DNA of 47,083 nt from Anaerolineaceae bacterium (GCA_012514775.1 JAAYZQ010000552.1:1-47083), one strand, 5' to 3'. Numbered from the stretch's first letter, positions 8,099 to 16,983 are shown. The notes: generated by a model not told the origin, from the sequence alone. A program made the numbers and translations.

Positions 8099-8527
8099 CT
8101 AGTCGAGGGCAGGCTCCCCTTCGCCCGGCAACTCGCGGCGAAGGGAGGGAACGTCAAAAGACTGCGGTTCGGGGCCGGTGCCAAACATCTGCAGTGCACC
8201 GTGCAGCTTGCCGCCGTCATCCAGCAAGAAGCTGCTGACCGTGACGTCGGCCCACACCCGGCCGGTGGACAGGATCTCCAGGCGGCCTTTGGCCACCATG
8301 GTGCCCTTGGCCTGGCCCGACACAGAGATGTTCTGTGCCTCGATGTTGGCGTCCACCCGGGCCTTTTCGCTGATGATGACGTTGCTCACTGTCTTGATGC
8401 TGCCCTGGAAGATGCCGTCGATCTTGACGATGCCATCGCACACCAGGTCGCCGTTAAAGTTGGCGGTGGGTCCGACGGTCACTTCGATGCGGTCCAGAGG
8501 GACCGGCTGCTTTTCTCGTCCGAACAC
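8099..8527 (-). CDS. Bactofilin (polymer-forming cytoskeletal protein)
   Basis: This 142-residue protein has the bactofilin (formerly DUF583) right-handed beta-helix pattern: FNGDLVCDGIVKIDGIFQG, ISEKARVDANIEAQNISVSG, AKGTMVAKGRLEILSTGRVW. Bactofilins polymerise without nucleotide into membrane-associated filaments involved in cell shape or in positioning wall enzymes. Start is GTG with AAGGAG 6 nt upstream. The C-terminal 30 residues are a proline-rich, probably disordered tail. No M23 peptidase is adjacent, although this pairing is common in other phyla. It has its own consensus promoter, which sits against the stop of the DUF4446 gene. Confidence 0.9.
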   Translation of the reverse strand: MFGREKQPVPLDRIEVTVGPTANFNGDLVCDGIVKIDGIFQGSIKTVSNVIISEKARVDANIEAQNISVSGQAKGTMVAKGRLEILSTGRVWADVTVSSFLLDDGGKLHGALQMFGTGPEPQSFDVPSLRRELPGEGEPALD

Positions 8528-8577
8528 GGGTCGCTCCTTGTGCGAGTTGCCTGCTGAGTACAGCAGAAACCAGGGCT

Positions 8578-8606
8578 ACTATAGCATTGGCCCCATGATT
8601 TGTCAA
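8578..8606 (-). promoter_or_regulatory. Consensus promoter of bactofilin
   Basis: On the minus strand, TTGACA (8601-8606), 17 nt, TATAGT (8578-8583). The -35 box directly abuts the stop codon (8607-8609) of the upstream DUF4446 gene. It is the only exact TTGACA among the promoters read here. Confidence 0.75.
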
Positions 8607-9110
8607 CTATGAGCGCTTCTGGTAGGCCAGGGCGATGGCTTGCTTCTCCTCGTCCGTCAGCGAGTAGGTCGATTCCCAGCGCTTCAAGGGCTTGGCATAG
8701 ACGCGGGTGGCGTCGCGGCCGTGCAGGCTCGAGAGGACGACGCCGTTGCCGTGGCCGTCCACGAGCGAGATGGCAAAGCTCTGATCGCTGCCGGTATCCT
8801 GAAACGGATTAAAGCGCACCACGCCCAGGTGTTGCAGGCTAAAGTATCCTGCCTTCTCCAGTCGCCGCGCCAGTTGGTCGACGTCGTCGAGGCGAGTGGC
8901 CGTCTCGCGGACGCGCGCGACGTGGTCGTTGAGGAGCGCTTCCAGGTTGCCCCCGGATGTGCCCGTCGTCAGCTCCCGGTACTGGCGCAGCAGGCGCTGC
9001 TGGCGGGCGAGCAAGATCAGCCCGATCAGCAGGGCCACAATGCCCAGCCCGAGGGCCACGACGGCCACGATTCCCTCGTACGAATTGAACAGGCTTTGAA
9101 TTATGGCCAC
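8607..9110 (-). CDS. DUF4446-family membrane protein
   Basis: This 167-residue protein has one N-terminal membrane helix (about residues 13-36, GIVAVVALGLGIVALLIGLI), a coiled-coil-like stretch (about 38-85) and a C-terminal domain with the DUF4446 signature VVRFNPFQDTGSDQSFAISL, NGVVLSSLHGR and TRVYAKPL. Its function is not known. In other bacteria the family often lies near parA/parB or soj, but here its neighbour is bactofilin. Start is GTG with GAGGTGAAAC just upstream. Only a weak promoter can be seen (a TACAAT-like -10 at 9145-9150 with no clear -35). Confidence 0.85.
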   Translation of the reverse strand: MAIIQSLFNSYEGIVAVVALGLGIVALLIGLILLARQQRLLRQYRELTTGTSGGNLEALLNDHVARVRETATRLDDVDQLARRLEKAGYFSLQHLGVVRFNPFQDTGSDQSFAISLVDGHGNGVVLSSLHGRDATRVYAKPLKRWESTYSLTDEEKQAIALAYQKRS

Positions 9111-9250
9111 GTTTCACCTCGTCGCCTTTGGCGGTCTGCCCGCTATTGTACCCAAGGCAGGCACGGATGGCAAATGGCCCGCTGGGTGGGGCCGGGAGGT
9201 GTCTGCCGGCCCTCCACCGGGTCGACAGCCCCCGAGCCCGGGGCATGGCC

Positions 9251-9279
9251 TTGCACCGGGCGGTGAACTCGGCTATAAT
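9251..9279 (+). promoter_or_regulatory. Sigma-70-type promoter of rdgB
   Basis: TTGCAC (9251-9256), 17 nt, TATAAT (9274-9279). The predicted start is near 9286, giving a leader of about 35 nt. Confidence 0.8.
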
Positions 9280-9320
9280 CGGTCGGGGCAGGCCCCACCA
9301 CACCTGTACGAGGAGCAGAC

Positions 9321-9935
9321 ATGGGCAAATTGCTGATCGCCACGAACAATCCGGGCAAGCTGCGCGAGTACGAGGAGTTGCTGGACGGCGCGGCGCTCCC
9401 CATAGAGCTTACCTACCCCGCGCAGGAAGGCATCGATCTCGACGTGGTCGAGTCGGGGGAGACCTTTGAGGAAAACGCCATCCTGAAGGCCCGGGCCTAC
9501 GCCTCGGCCTCGGGCCTGCCCACCCTGGCCGACGATTCGGGCCTGGAGGTCGATGCCCTGGGCGGCGAGCCGGGCGTCCGCTCGGCCCGGTACGCCGGGC
9601 CCGGAACCAGCGACGCGGACCGTTACCGGAAGCTCCTCGCCGCCCTGGACGACGTGCCGCCCGCCGGCCGCTCGGCGCGCTTTCGATGTGTCATCGCCGT
9701 GGCCCTGCCCGGCGGGCGCCTGGAGACGGCCGAGGGTCGCTGCGAAGGCCACATCGGCTACGAGCCACGGGGGGAGCACGGCTTTGGCTACGATCCGGTC
9801 TTCCTCGTGGATGGCACCGGGGGCAAGACAATGGCCGAGCTGCCGCCCGCGGTCAAGAACCGGATCAGCCACCGGGCACGCGCCTTCGAGGCCGCCGTGC
9901 CCATCCTCAAGAAGCTGTTCAGCGGACAGGATTGA
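9321..9935 (+). CDS. rdgB: RdgB/HAM1-family XTP/dITP pyrophosphatase
   Basis: This 204-residue enzyme hydrolyses non-canonical purine nucleoside triphosphates (dITP, XTP, ITP) to monophosphates and pyrophosphate, keeping damaged bases out of DNA and RNA. The family motifs are complete: LIATNNPGKLREYEELL, SGETFEENAILKARAYA, LADDSGLEVDALGGEPGVRS, CEGHIGYEPRGEHGFGYDPV and NRISHRARAFEA. Its length is typical. The stop codon falls inside a short ACAGGATTGACAGGAT direct repeat. It is convergent with the hydrolase gene. Confidence 0.96.
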   Translation: MGKLLIATNNPGKLREYEELLDGAALPIELTYPAQEGIDLDVVESGETFEENAILKARAYASASGLPTLADDSGLEVDALGGEPGVRSARYAGPGTSDADRYRKLLAALDDVPPAGRSARFRCVIAVALPGGRLETAEGRCEGHIGYEPRGEHGFGYDPVFLVDGTGGKTMAELPPAVKNRISHRARAFEAAVPILKKLFSGQD

Positions 9936-9959
9936 CAGGATGGGTTAGAACCGATCCTG
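9936..9959. repeat. CAGGAT inverted/direct repeat after rdgB
   Basis: ACAGGAT is repeated directly (9926-9932 and 9935-9941). CAGGAT (9936-9941) also pairs with ATCCTG (9954-9959), continued by GGTT/AACC, to form a hairpin with one mismatch. It may be a weak terminator between convergent genes or a remnant of a dispersed intergenic repeat. Confidence 0.45.
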
Positions 9960-9977
9960 AGAATCGCGTCCAATATC

Positions 9978-10775
9978 CTACGGGACTCGTGGACGCCGGG
10001 TGCCCGCACCCTCGAGGCTTTCGAGCAGAGACGCCAGGGCCTGGACGACGGCCCGGGGCCGTTCAACCAGGATCATGTGGCCGGCTCCCTCGACGAGGTG
10101 CAGGTCCGAGCCCGCCAGGTTGTCGCGCAAGTAGGTGGCGTATTTCACCGGCGTCATGCGATCGGCGGTGCCGCAGACGATGGACGCAGGGGCCCGGATC
10201 TCGCCCAGCCTGTCCCGCACGTCAAAGACGTTGCACGCCGCGAAATCGCCGTACAGGACACCCGCGTCGCCCTCGGCCATCTGCCGCCTGCCCAGGCGCA
10301 CCATTTCGGGCGGTGCCTCGGGTCCAAAGGACCAGCCGGTGATGAGGCGAATGGCTTCTTCCGGGTCCTGGCGCAGGCAGTCCAGGAGGTCGGGGGCCAC
10401 CCGCAGCCGGGCCCCCGTGGCCACCAATCCCAGGCCGGCGACACGGTCCGGAAAACGAAGGGCCACATCCAGGGCGATGGCGCCGCCCATGGAGTGGCCC
10501 GCCAGGACCGCCTTTTCGAGGCCAAGGGCGTCGAGAAAGCCCAGGAGCCAGTCGCCGTAGGCCGCGACGAGGCTGCGGCCCGGCCCTTCCGAGCGCCCGT
10601 GACCGGGCAGGTCGGGGGCATAGGTCGCCGCCGATGGCAGGTCGCGCACCTGGTACAGCCACTGCTGGTGGGTTCCGCCCGCGCCGTGGATCAGGACGAC
10701 GGCCGGACGCCTGGCCGGCGCCGGCCGCCGCTGAACGTAAAAGACCTTGTGCCCGCCGGCTTCGATGGTAGGCAT
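9978..10775 (-). CDS. Alpha/beta-hydrolase fold protein
   Basis: This 265-residue cytosolic hydrolase has the full fold signature: VVLIHGAGGTHQQW (oxyanion HG motif), APDLPGHGRSEGP, the nucleophile elbow AGHSMGG, the acid region CGTADRMTP (Asp) and the histidine loop VEGAGHMILVERP. No signal peptide is present. The substrate cannot be assigned; esterase, lactonase and C-C hydrolase members look alike at this level. It lies 43 nt after the SCP2 gene on the same strand, so the two are likely co-transcribed, perhaps acting on lipophilic substrates (inference). Confidence 0.88.
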   Translation of the reverse strand: MPTIEAGGHKVFYVQRRPAPARRPAVVLIHGAGGTHQQWLYQVRDLPSAATYAPDLPGHGRSEGPGRSLVAAYGDWLLGFLDALGLEKAVLAGHSMGGAIALDVALRFPDRVAGLGLVATGARLRVAPDLLDCLRQDPEEAIRLITGWSFGPEAPPEMVRLGRRQMAEGDAGVLYGDFAACNVFDVRDRLGEIRAPASIVCGTADRMTPVKYATYLRDNLAGSDLHLVEGAGHMILVERPRAVVQALASLLESLEGAGTRRPRVP

Positions 10776-10818
10776 GATAGCGCCCCGGCCAGGGCCCGAC
10801 TGCGCAAAGGCAGCCAGC

Positions 10819-11229
10819 CTACTCGGGAAACTCGGTGGGCACCAGCGTGGCGCAGTTGACCAACTCGGAGGCCGCCTTGGGGAAGCGCATGATCTTGCTC
10901 ATGGTCCCCTTGAGCTTGAGCTGGCCGGTGATCATGCCCTGGATCGGATCCAGCTTTTTCTCGATGACTCGCTTCCAGGTGGCGATGGGGGCGCGGATGA
11001 TAAACTCGGGCTTTTTCTCCTCCCCCGTTGCCACCTCGCCCGCCGCGCGGGCTTCTCCGTGCCACAAGTCCAGGTAGAGGTGCACCGGTTCGGGCACGCC
11101 GTGCCCCGGCTCGACCACAAAGTAAAAGTCGCCTTCCCACTTGGCCGCCGATTTGCGATACGACTCGCTGTTGTTGATCTCGACGGCCATGGCCTTGATC
11201 CACTCATCCGACGGGAATCTGTACGCCAT
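10819..11229 (-). CDS. SCP2 sterol/lipid-binding domain protein
   Basis: This 136-residue protein is a single SCP2-like domain, the same fold as the C-terminal part of many acyl-CoA and ubiquinone-biosynthesis accessory proteins. Marks are the N-terminal FPSDEWIKAMAVEINNSESY, the beta strands around FYFVVEPGHGVPEPVHLYLD, and the C-terminal DPIQGMITGQLKLKGTMSKI, typical of SCP2 proteins. AAGGAGGAGAC lies just upstream of the ATG. A role in carrying or presenting a hydrophobic ligand is inferred from the family. It sits between the Ycf45-type ATPase gene (47 nt upstream) and the hydrolase. Confidence 0.88.
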   Translation of the reverse strand: MAYRFPSDEWIKAMAVEINNSESYRKSAAKWEGDFYFVVEPGHGVPEPVHLYLDLWHGEARAAGEVATGEEKKPEFIIRAPIATWKRVIEKKLDPIQGMITGQLKLKGTMSKIMRFPKAASELVNCATLVPTEFPE

Positions 11230-11276
11230 TGTCTCCTCCTTGTGGCTTGATCTATTCTCCCCGCTGTCCGACCCAT

Positions 11277-12833
11277 TCAGGAGCGGACACCGGGCTCTGC
11301 CTGGCGCTGGGTGCCAAAGATGCGCACGTGGCGGCGCGGGTCCTTGCCATAGCTATGGGACACCAGGTTGGCCTCCCTTGCCATCTGGTGCTGGAGCCGG
11401 CGGATATAGGAGCTGCGCGGCGAGAGGTCGACGGCCTTCTGGCCCTGCAGCACCATCTGGATCGCCTCCTCGGTCTCGCGCATGGCGATGGACATGGGAT
11501 CCAGCTCGGCCACGTCCAGCCCAAAGATGTCGGCGAGGACGCTCTCCATCTGGCTCACGGTGTTGGACCGCAGCACATAGATGGGCACGCCCTGCTTTTC
11601 GGCGTCGGTGATGGGCTGGGGCCGGCGCCGGTAGTAATTCTTCAGGGTCAGAACCGCGTCGGCGTTCTGGATCATCTCGGTCATGTCGACGGGCAGGTGG
11701 AGGTTCTGGGCCGCCTGCCGCAACCGGTTCTTGCCCACGCCGTAGGCATAGACCCGCAGCTCGCGCTGCTGCGGCGGCACCTCCACGGCGGCTGCCGGCC
11801 GCAGCGGGCTTTCCTCGGGGCGGAGCTGGGGGCTGGTGGCCGGCTGCTCGATCTTGACCTGGCCCGAGTCGTCGCGGTAGCGGATCTCGGGCGGCCGGCT
11901 GCGGCCCCGCAGCAGGGCGTCCACCGACGCGGCCACATCGTGGTGCACCACCAGGTGTTGCCGGTCCTTGATCTCTACCAGAACGTCAAAGGTGGGAGGT
12001 GCCTTGCGCTCCAGCACGGTTTTCTGCGTTCCGCGGCGGCGCGCTTCCTCGTCGCTCAGCGTCACCGCCTGGATCCCCCCCACCAGGTCGGCGAGGGTGG
12101 GGTTTTGCAGCAGGTTCTCCATGGTCTGGCCATGGGCCGTCCCCACGAGCTGCACGCCGCGCTCGGCGATGGTTCGCGCCGCCATGGCCTCGGCCTCGCG
12201 GCCGATCTCGTCGATGATAATGACCTCGGGCATGTGGTTTTCCACGGCCTCGATCATCACTTCGTGCTGGTATTCGGGCGCGGGCACCTGCATGCGGCGC
12301 GCCCGGCCGATGGCCGGGTGGGGGATGTCGCCGTCGCCGCCGATCTCGTTGGAGGTGTCGACGACGACCACGCGCTTCTGCTCGGCCAACACCCGGGCCG
12401 CTTCGCGCAGCAGGGTCGTCTTGCCCACACCCGGCTTGCCCAGCAGGAGGATGTTGGTACCCGACTCGAGCAGATCGCGAATGATGTCGATGGTGCCATA
12501 CACCGCCCGGCCGACCCGGAGCGTCAGCCCGACAATGTCGCCACGCCGGTTGCGAATGGCCGAGATTCGGTGCAGGGTGCGCTCGATCCCTGCGCGGTTG
12601 TCGGTGGTAAAGTCTGAAACGCGGTCTACCACGTAATCGATCTCGCTGCGGGTCACCTCTCGATCGTCCAGGCTGACCTCATTGTTGAGGAAGCGGGCCT
12701 CGGGCACGCGCCCCAGGTCCAGCACCACCTCCAGCAGGTCCAAGCCGTCGTGTTGCTGTCTGACCGCCTCTGCAACCTCCATAGGCAGCACCCGCAGCAG
12801 CGTATTTAGATCGTCCGTATCTCTATCTTGCAT
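11277..12833 (-). CDS. Ycf45/SpoIIIAA-like AAA ATPase with R3H domain
   Basis: This 518-residue protein has an N-terminal helical region, a P-loop ATPase domain (about 100-280) and a C-terminal R3H single-strand nucleic-acid-binding domain (about 455-510). The ATPase shows Walker [38 protein letters not shown], Walker [15 protein letters not shown] and a [17 protein letters not shown] segment, as in the plastid/cyanobacterial Ycf45 family and SpoIIIAA. The R3H pattern is [20 protein letters not shown] followed by [14 protein letters not shown] middle region (about 290-370) is low-complexity and a further folded segment (about 375-440) precedes R3H. The function of the family is poorly defined; RNA or DNA handling is inferred. 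Confidence 0.88.
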   Translation of the reverse strand: MQDRDTDDLNTLLRVLPMEVAEAVRQQHDGLDLLEVVLDLGRVPEARFLNNEVSLDDREVTRSEIDYVVDRVSDFTTDNRAGIERTLHRISAIRNRRGDIVGLTLRVGRAVYGTIDIIRDLLESGTNILLLGKPGVGKTTLLREAARVLAEQKRVVVVDTSNEIGGDGDIPHPAIGRARRMQVPAPEYQHEVMIEAVENHMPEVIIIDEIGREAEAMAARTIAERGVQLVGTAHGQTMENLLQNPTLADLVGGIQAVTLSDEEARRRGTQKTVLERKAPPTFDVLVEIKDRQHLVVHHDVAASVDALLRGRSRPPEIRYRDDSGQVKIEQPATSPQLRPEESPLRPAAAVEVPPQQRELRVYAYGVGKNRLRQAAQNLHLPVDMTEMIQNADAVLTLKNYYRRRPQPITDAEKQGVPIYVLRSNTVSQMESVLADIFGLDVAELDPMSIAMRETEEAIQMVLQGQKAVDLSPRSSYIRRLQHQMAREANLVSHSYGKDPRRHVRIFGTQRQAEPGVRS

Positions 12834-12882
12834 CTGTTCCTCTAACTACCTGTTGAATAAGTCCTGGTATCTACTGTTCGGA

Positions 12883-13914
12883 TCAGGAATCTCGCGTCGC
12901 TGCCAGCCGTCCTGAGGGGGCCTTGGCTTCCGGCTCGCCGTTGATGTGATACGCCGGCGGCAGCGCCTCGGCGCTGCTCTTCAGACCCGGCAGCAGCTCG
13001 GGCACCGGGGTCTTGCTCCAGGCCAGGGTGTGCTTTACCGCCAGCGTCCGCGTGGTGTAGAGCTCAAAGCCCGCGGCCTCCAGGGCCGCGCGCACGCCCC
13101 CCTCGTACTGTCGCACGTTGCAGTAGATCGGGCGCGCCGGCTGGTTGGCCAGCGCCCGCACTGCCCAGCGGACCAGGTGGGTCGCCACGTCGGGGGCGCC
13201 GGGATGGACCACCAGGCGCAGCCAATGGGCCGTCCGGCTGCTGCGCAGGCTGACCGACGCCCAGGCCTCCTCGCCGCCGGGGTTGGGCAGCACGTATCGC
13301 TGGCTATTTTCGCCGCCGACCGACAGGCCAATCCCACCCTCCGCCTGGCGAATTCGCTGGGGTGTGATGGCCACAAAGAGCTTTTGCAGGGCAGGCCAGT
13401 CCTCGGCGCGCTGCGGCCGCAGGCCGTCCAGGCCCGACAGGTCGTGATTCGTCGCAACTCCCGGGCCCGCAGGCTGCACCAGGCGGTAGATGTCCTCCTG
13501 GGCGTAAAAGGTAAAGCCCGATTGCTGGAACAGGTCGGCCTCCACGCCGGGAGGGGGGAGGTTGGCAAACATGCGCTGGATGCCGCGGCCAGCCGCCTCG
13601 ATGCCGGCTCCGTCCAGCAACCACGCCCAGGCCTTGGCCGCTCGTACGCTGTTGCCGGGCACGGGCGCCAGGAACATCACGTCGGCGGCGGCCTGGTGCG
13701 GCCGGTACCGAAGTTGAACAAAGCCGTCGCCCTGGCGCGCATCTGCCAGGACGTAGGTTGGTTGCCCCATGGCCTGCTGGGTCAGAAACGCCAACCAGGC
13801 CTCCCACAGGGGAGACCACGGTTGCGTCAGATCCCTCTGCACGTCCAGGGAGACGCCGCGCCGTTGCAGCCTGTAAATCCGCAGGCTGTCGCCTGCGCTG
13901 AACGGTCCGAACAC
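12883..13914 (-). CDS. GNAT-like hypothetical protein
   Basis: This 343-residue protein has no family I can name with certainty. Its pattern suggests tandem N-acetyltransferase (GNAT) folds: a first half with strands around TYVLADARQGDGFVQLRYRP and a second with LRPQRAEDWPALQKLFVAIT, HWLRLVVHPGAP and RPIYCNVRQYEGGVRAALEA followed by AGFELYTTRTL. The last part matches the end of GNAT domains, where an A-x-x-x-GF-x-x-Y motif is usual. No membrane segment is visible. I chose GTG 13914 because AGTGAGG lies 5 nt upstream; 27 more codons are open but have no start signal. The Ycf45-type gene follows after 49 nt. Confidence 0.65.
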   Translation of the reverse strand: MFGPFSAGDSLRIYRLQRRGVSLDVQRDLTQPWSPLWEAWLAFLTQQAMGQPTYVLADARQGDGFVQLRYRPHQAAADVMFLAPVPGNSVRAAKAWAWLLDGAGIEAAGRGIQRMFANLPPPGVEADLFQQSGFTFYAQEDIYRLVQPAGPGVATNHDLSGLDGLRPQRAEDWPALQKLFVAITPQRIRQAEGGIGLSVGGENSQRYVLPNPGGEEAWASVSLRSSRTAHWLRLVVHPGAPDVATHLVRWAVRALANQPARPIYCNVRQYEGGVRAALEAAGFELYTTRTLAVKHTLAWSKTPVPELLPGLKSSAEALPPAYHINGEPEAKAPSGRLAATRDS

Positions 13915-13935
13915 GAGTTCCTCACTTCCGCCCCT

Positions 13936-13965
13936 ATTGTACCATTTTTTGGCGCTCAGAGCAAA
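13936..13965 (-). promoter_or_regulatory. Weak candidate promoter of the GNAT-like gene
   Basis: On the minus strand, TTTGCT (13960-13965), 18 nt, TACAAT (13936-13941), 22 nt before the GTG. The -35 match is poor. Confidence 0.35.
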
Positions 13966-14021
13966 CACACATCCGACACAAAAGCGCCGCGTCACCGGGG
14001 AGTACGGCAGGCGGGAGCAGC

Positions 14022-14489
14022 TCAGCCGGTACCGGGTGGCTGCGGTGGCTCCCTCGCCGGGGGCTTTTGTCCAGGCACGGGCTTTAGCTCGACGATCAGC
14101 CCGCCGGTGGCCGAGGCGACCAGGTTGTAGGCCAGGCCCACCAACGTGACAATGACCGCCAGCAAAAGGCCGCTCACCACGGCCAGGGCCAGCACCACGA
14201 GGACGAGGGTCACGGCAGAGGCCGCCGTGACGGTATCGAGGAATGAGAGGACCTTTTCCAGGCGCAAAAGCTCCACCAGGTCAAGCGTGAGGGACTGCTC
14301 GCCCACCAGGGGCAGGTCAAAACCCAGCGAGGCTTGCTGCCAGCTTGTTAGCCAGCGGTGCAGGGTGACGGCTGCCCCCATCGCCAAAAGCCCACAGACC
14401 AGGCTTGGCAGGAAGGCGGCCACCGTGCCCAACAGGCATCCCATCTTGCCCAGGGAGTCGAGGCCGATGCGCCGAACGGACATTTTCAT
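14022..14489 (-). CDS. DUF3566-like membrane protein
   Basis: This 155-residue protein starts at ATG 14489 with GGAGG 7 nt upstream. It has two clear membrane helices (about 17-42 and 95-125). The N-terminal VRRIGLDSLGKMGCLLG and the C-terminal LAYNLVASATGGLIVELKP match the layout of the actinobacterial DUF3566 family (a basic start, two helices, then YNL-x-GG-x-x-V-x-L). Function is unknown. A proline-rich tail (KPPAREPPQPPG) ends the protein. It lies 82 nt downstream of glgA on the same strand. Confidence 0.68.
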   Translation of the reverse strand: MKMSVRRIGLDSLGKMGCLLGTVAAFLPSLVCGLLAMGAAVTLHRWLTSWQQASLGFDLPLVGEQSLTLDLVELLRLEKVLSFLDTVTAASAVTLVLVVLALAVVSGLLLAVIVTLVGLAYNLVASATGGLIVELKPVPGQKPPAREPPQPPGTG

Positions 14490-14571
14490 CGCGCGCCCTC
14501 CGGGAGTTCGAGACGTCACCAGCAGTTCCCCATTCGTAGGGGGCCGTGTCGTGCTGCGCCCCTGCGAGTTT

Positions 14572-16071
14572 TCAGCCCTGTACCTGGTATTTTTCGAGGC
14601 CGGCCCGCGGGATGCGGCTGACAATGGCCCGGCGATACAGGTCGACGTACTTGACGGCCGACTGGTGCCACGAATGGTCGGCGGCCATACCCCGTTTCTG
14701 TAGCTGTTCCCAGACGTCGCGGTGCTTGTAGGTCTCTACGGCCCGCACCACGGCCGCGAACAGCCTCCACCGGTCGTAACTCTTGAAGACAAAGCCGTTG
14801 CCTTGCCCGGTGCGTGGATCGTAGTCCTTGACCGTGTCGGCCAGCCCGCCCGTGGCCCGTACGACGGGCACGCAGCCATAGCGCAGCGCCACGAGCTGGT
14901 TGGTACCGCAGGGCTCCACGCGGCTGGGCATGATCAACATGTCGCTTCCGGCATAGATTCGCTGTCCCAACGGCGTGTTGAACGTCAAAAAGATCGAGAC
15001 CTGTTGTGGATACTGCTCTACCATGCGGCCGAACAGGTCGTGGTAGTGCTGCTCGCCGGTGCCCATGAGCACGATTTGTACGCCGAGGTCGAGGATGTGG
15101 TCGATGGTCTCGCCCAGGATATCGAACCCTTTGGCATCGTTGAGCCGGGAGATAATGCCCAGGAGGGGCACGTCGGGCTCTTCCAGCAGCTTGGCCTCCC
15201 GCTGCAGAGCGGCCTTGTTCTCCCGGCGCCGGGCCAGCGTCTGGATGTCGTACTGCACGGCAATGTGCGGGTCCGTGGCGGGGTTGACGACGTCATAGTC
15301 GATGCCGTTCAGAATGCCAAAGAGCCTGTCTCGGCGGTCGCGGAGGAGGGGATCCAGCCGCTCGCCGAACTCGGGCGTCAGGATCTCCCGAGCATAGGTC
15401 TCGCTGACCGTGCTTACGATGTCGGCCCAGTAGATGCCGCGGCCCATGAGGTCGACCACCTCGTTCAGATCGGCCATCTCGGCGTGGTACAGGAAACCCC
15501 ACTCGTCGAGGCCGGCGACCTCCAGCACGCGGTGGCCAAAGATGCCCTGGTAGGCCAGGTTGTGGATGGTGTACACCGTCACCGTGCGCGCAAAGAAGGG
15601 GTCGTCCTTGTAGATGGTCTCCAGCCAGTTGGGCACGATGGCCGTGTGCCAGTCGTGGCAATGGATTACGTCGGGCTGCCAATCCAGGTGCTTGAGCGCC
15701 TCCAGGGCGGCCCGGCAGAAAAAGATAAAGCGGTCGGCATCGTCGGGGTACATGTAGATGCCTTCGCGCTCAAAGTAATGGGCATTGTCCACCAGGTAGA
15801 CGGGCACGTCGCTGCCGATGTGGCCCTCCAGGATGCGCGCCGGTTGGGTGGCGTGATGGTGGGGCACGTCAAAGGTGGGCACCGCCTCCTGGAGCCCGAA
15901 CTTCTCGGGGTCGATGCGGCCGTAGCGCGGCATGGCGACGCGCACGTCGTGCCCGAGGCCGCGCACCGCCTTGGGCAGCGAGCCGGCGACGTCGGCCAGC
16001 CCGCCCGTCTTGGCAAATGGCACCACCTCTGCGGCAAGGACCAGGATCTTCAGGGCGCTGTCGTCACCCAT
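14572..16071 (-). CDS. glgA: Glycogen synthase (GT5 family)
   Basis: This 499-residue enzyme adds glucose from ADP-glucose (or UDP-glucose) to the non-reducing end of alpha-1,4-glucan. The N-terminal signature KTGGLADVAGSLPKAVRGLG contains the conserved K-x-G-G substrate motif. Further marks are VIHCHDWHTAIVPNWL, YTIHNLAYQGIFG, LFGILNGIDYDVVNPATD, the C-terminal Rossmann PLLGIISRLNDAKGFD and the acceptor/nucleotide site PSRVEPCGTNQLVALRYGCV. The ATG (16069-16071) lies 3 nt after the stop of the VWA chelatase gene, with GGAGG inside that gene's end. The two are therefore likely coupled. No glgB or glgC is in the window. Confidence 0.95.
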   Translation of the reverse strand: MGDDSALKILVLAAEVVPFAKTGGLADVAGSLPKAVRGLGHDVRVAMPRYGRIDPEKFGLQEAVPTFDVPHHHATQPARILEGHIGSDVPVYLVDNAHYFEREGIYMYPDDADRFIFFCRAALEALKHLDWQPDVIHCHDWHTAIVPNWLETIYKDDPFFARTVTVYTIHNLAYQGIFGHRVLEVAGLDEWGFLYHAEMADLNEVVDLMGRGIYWADIVSTVSETYAREILTPEFGERLDPLLRDRRDRLFGILNGIDYDVVNPATDPHIAVQYDIQTLARRRENKAALQREAKLLEEPDVPLLGIISRLNDAKGFDILGETIDHILDLGVQIVLMGTGEQHYHDLFGRMVEQYPQQVSIFLTFNTPLGQRIYAGSDMLIMPSRVEPCGTNQLVALRYGCVPVVRATGGLADTVKDYDPRTGQGNGFVFKSYDRWRLFAAVVRAVETYKHRDVWEQLQKRGMAADHSWHQSAVKYVDLYRRAIVSRIPRAGLEKYQVQG

Positions 16072-16074
16072 GGA

Positions 16075-16968
16075 TTATTGAGCCTCCAATTCCTCTCGCA
16101 CGGTCCGGTACAGCTCCGTGGCTTTCAGCTCGGCCAGGCAATAGCACGGAGCGCCCATGGTCTCGGCCAGGCTGTTGGCCAGGCCACGGTCGTAGGCCTG
16201 ATGCTCCATGTTCACCACCAGGGAGTGAATGCCGGCCCTGCGGATCAGGTCCGCCACCTTCTGGGCCTCTTCCTGCGGCGGTGTGTCGGTCAGCGAAACG
16301 TTGCCGGCGCCGTCGGTGAGCAAGATCATAAGGGGCATTGCCTTGGGATGCAGCCGCAGCTCCCGGTGGAAGGTGCGATAGGCGAGCATCAGGCCCGCGG
16401 ACAGCGGGGTCTTGCCGCCCACGGGCAGGTGGCGCAGGGCGCTCTGGGCCAGCTCCACGCTGGAGGTAAAGGGCAACACCAGGCGTGCCTCTTCCTTCTG
16501 AAAGACCACCAGCCCCACGCGATCGCGCTTCTGATAGGCGTCGACGAGGAGCGACATGATGGCGCCCTTGGTGGCCTCCATGCGCTGCGCGCCTGCCATG
16601 CTCCAACTGGCGTCGACGACAAACAGGATGAGATTGGAGGCGCGGCGCACGCGGATCTTTTTCTGCACGTCCCGGGGAAGGACCTGGAAGGTGCCCGGCT
16701 CGACCTGGCGCTTGACCTGCTCCAGGGCAGCCTGGCGGATGGTGGCGTCGAGGGCGATGTCGCGAAGGTCGCCCTCCGCCGGCCGGGCATAGATATAGCG
16801 GCCGCGCTTGCGATTGGTGCGGGTCGTCGAGCGCTTGCCGGCTGCGCGGCGCGTCAGGCGATCCATGGGCGACTCGACCCGGCGCGGCCGGAAGACGTCG
16901 CCCACCGGGACGACGAGGTCTACCTGCTCACCGCCGCCCTGGCCCATGGGGTCGGCCACGTGGCCCAT
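16075..16968 (-). CDS. VWA chelatase half (C-terminal ChlD/BchD-like region)
   Basis: The open frame gives 297 residues from the first ATG: a basic linker (FRPRRVESPMDRLTRRAAGK, then GRYIYARPAEGDLRDIALDA with TIRQAA) and a von Willebrand A domain with a complete MIDAS (DASWSM, GGKTPLSAG, LTDGAGN). These are the linker and integrin-I parts of magnesium/cobalt chelatase subunit D. No usable ribosome binding site precedes the ATG; GGGAGGGG is 14 nt away and locked in a hairpin. The same frame is open upstream to 17037, where it meets the AAA+ gene at an A_AAA_AAG heptamer. I infer that it is mainly made as the second half of a 693-residue -1 frameshift product. Independent initiation remains possible. 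Confidence 0.88.
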   Translation of the reverse strand: MGHVADPMGQGGGEQVDLVVPVGDVFRPRRVESPMDRLTRRAAGKRSTTRTNRKRGRYIYARPAEGDLRDIALDATIRQAALEQVKRQVEPGTFQVLPRDVQKKIRVRRASNLILFVVDASWSMAGAQRMEATKGAIMSLLVDAYQKRDRVGLVVFQKEEARLVLPFTSSVELAQSALRHLPVGGKTPLSAGLMLAYRTFHRELRLHPKAMPLMILLTDGAGNVSLTDTPPQEEAQKVADLIRRAGIHSLVVNMEHQAYDRGLANSLAETMGAPCYCLAELKATELYRTVREELEAQ

Positions 16969-16983
16969 GAGGGGAGCGCCCGC

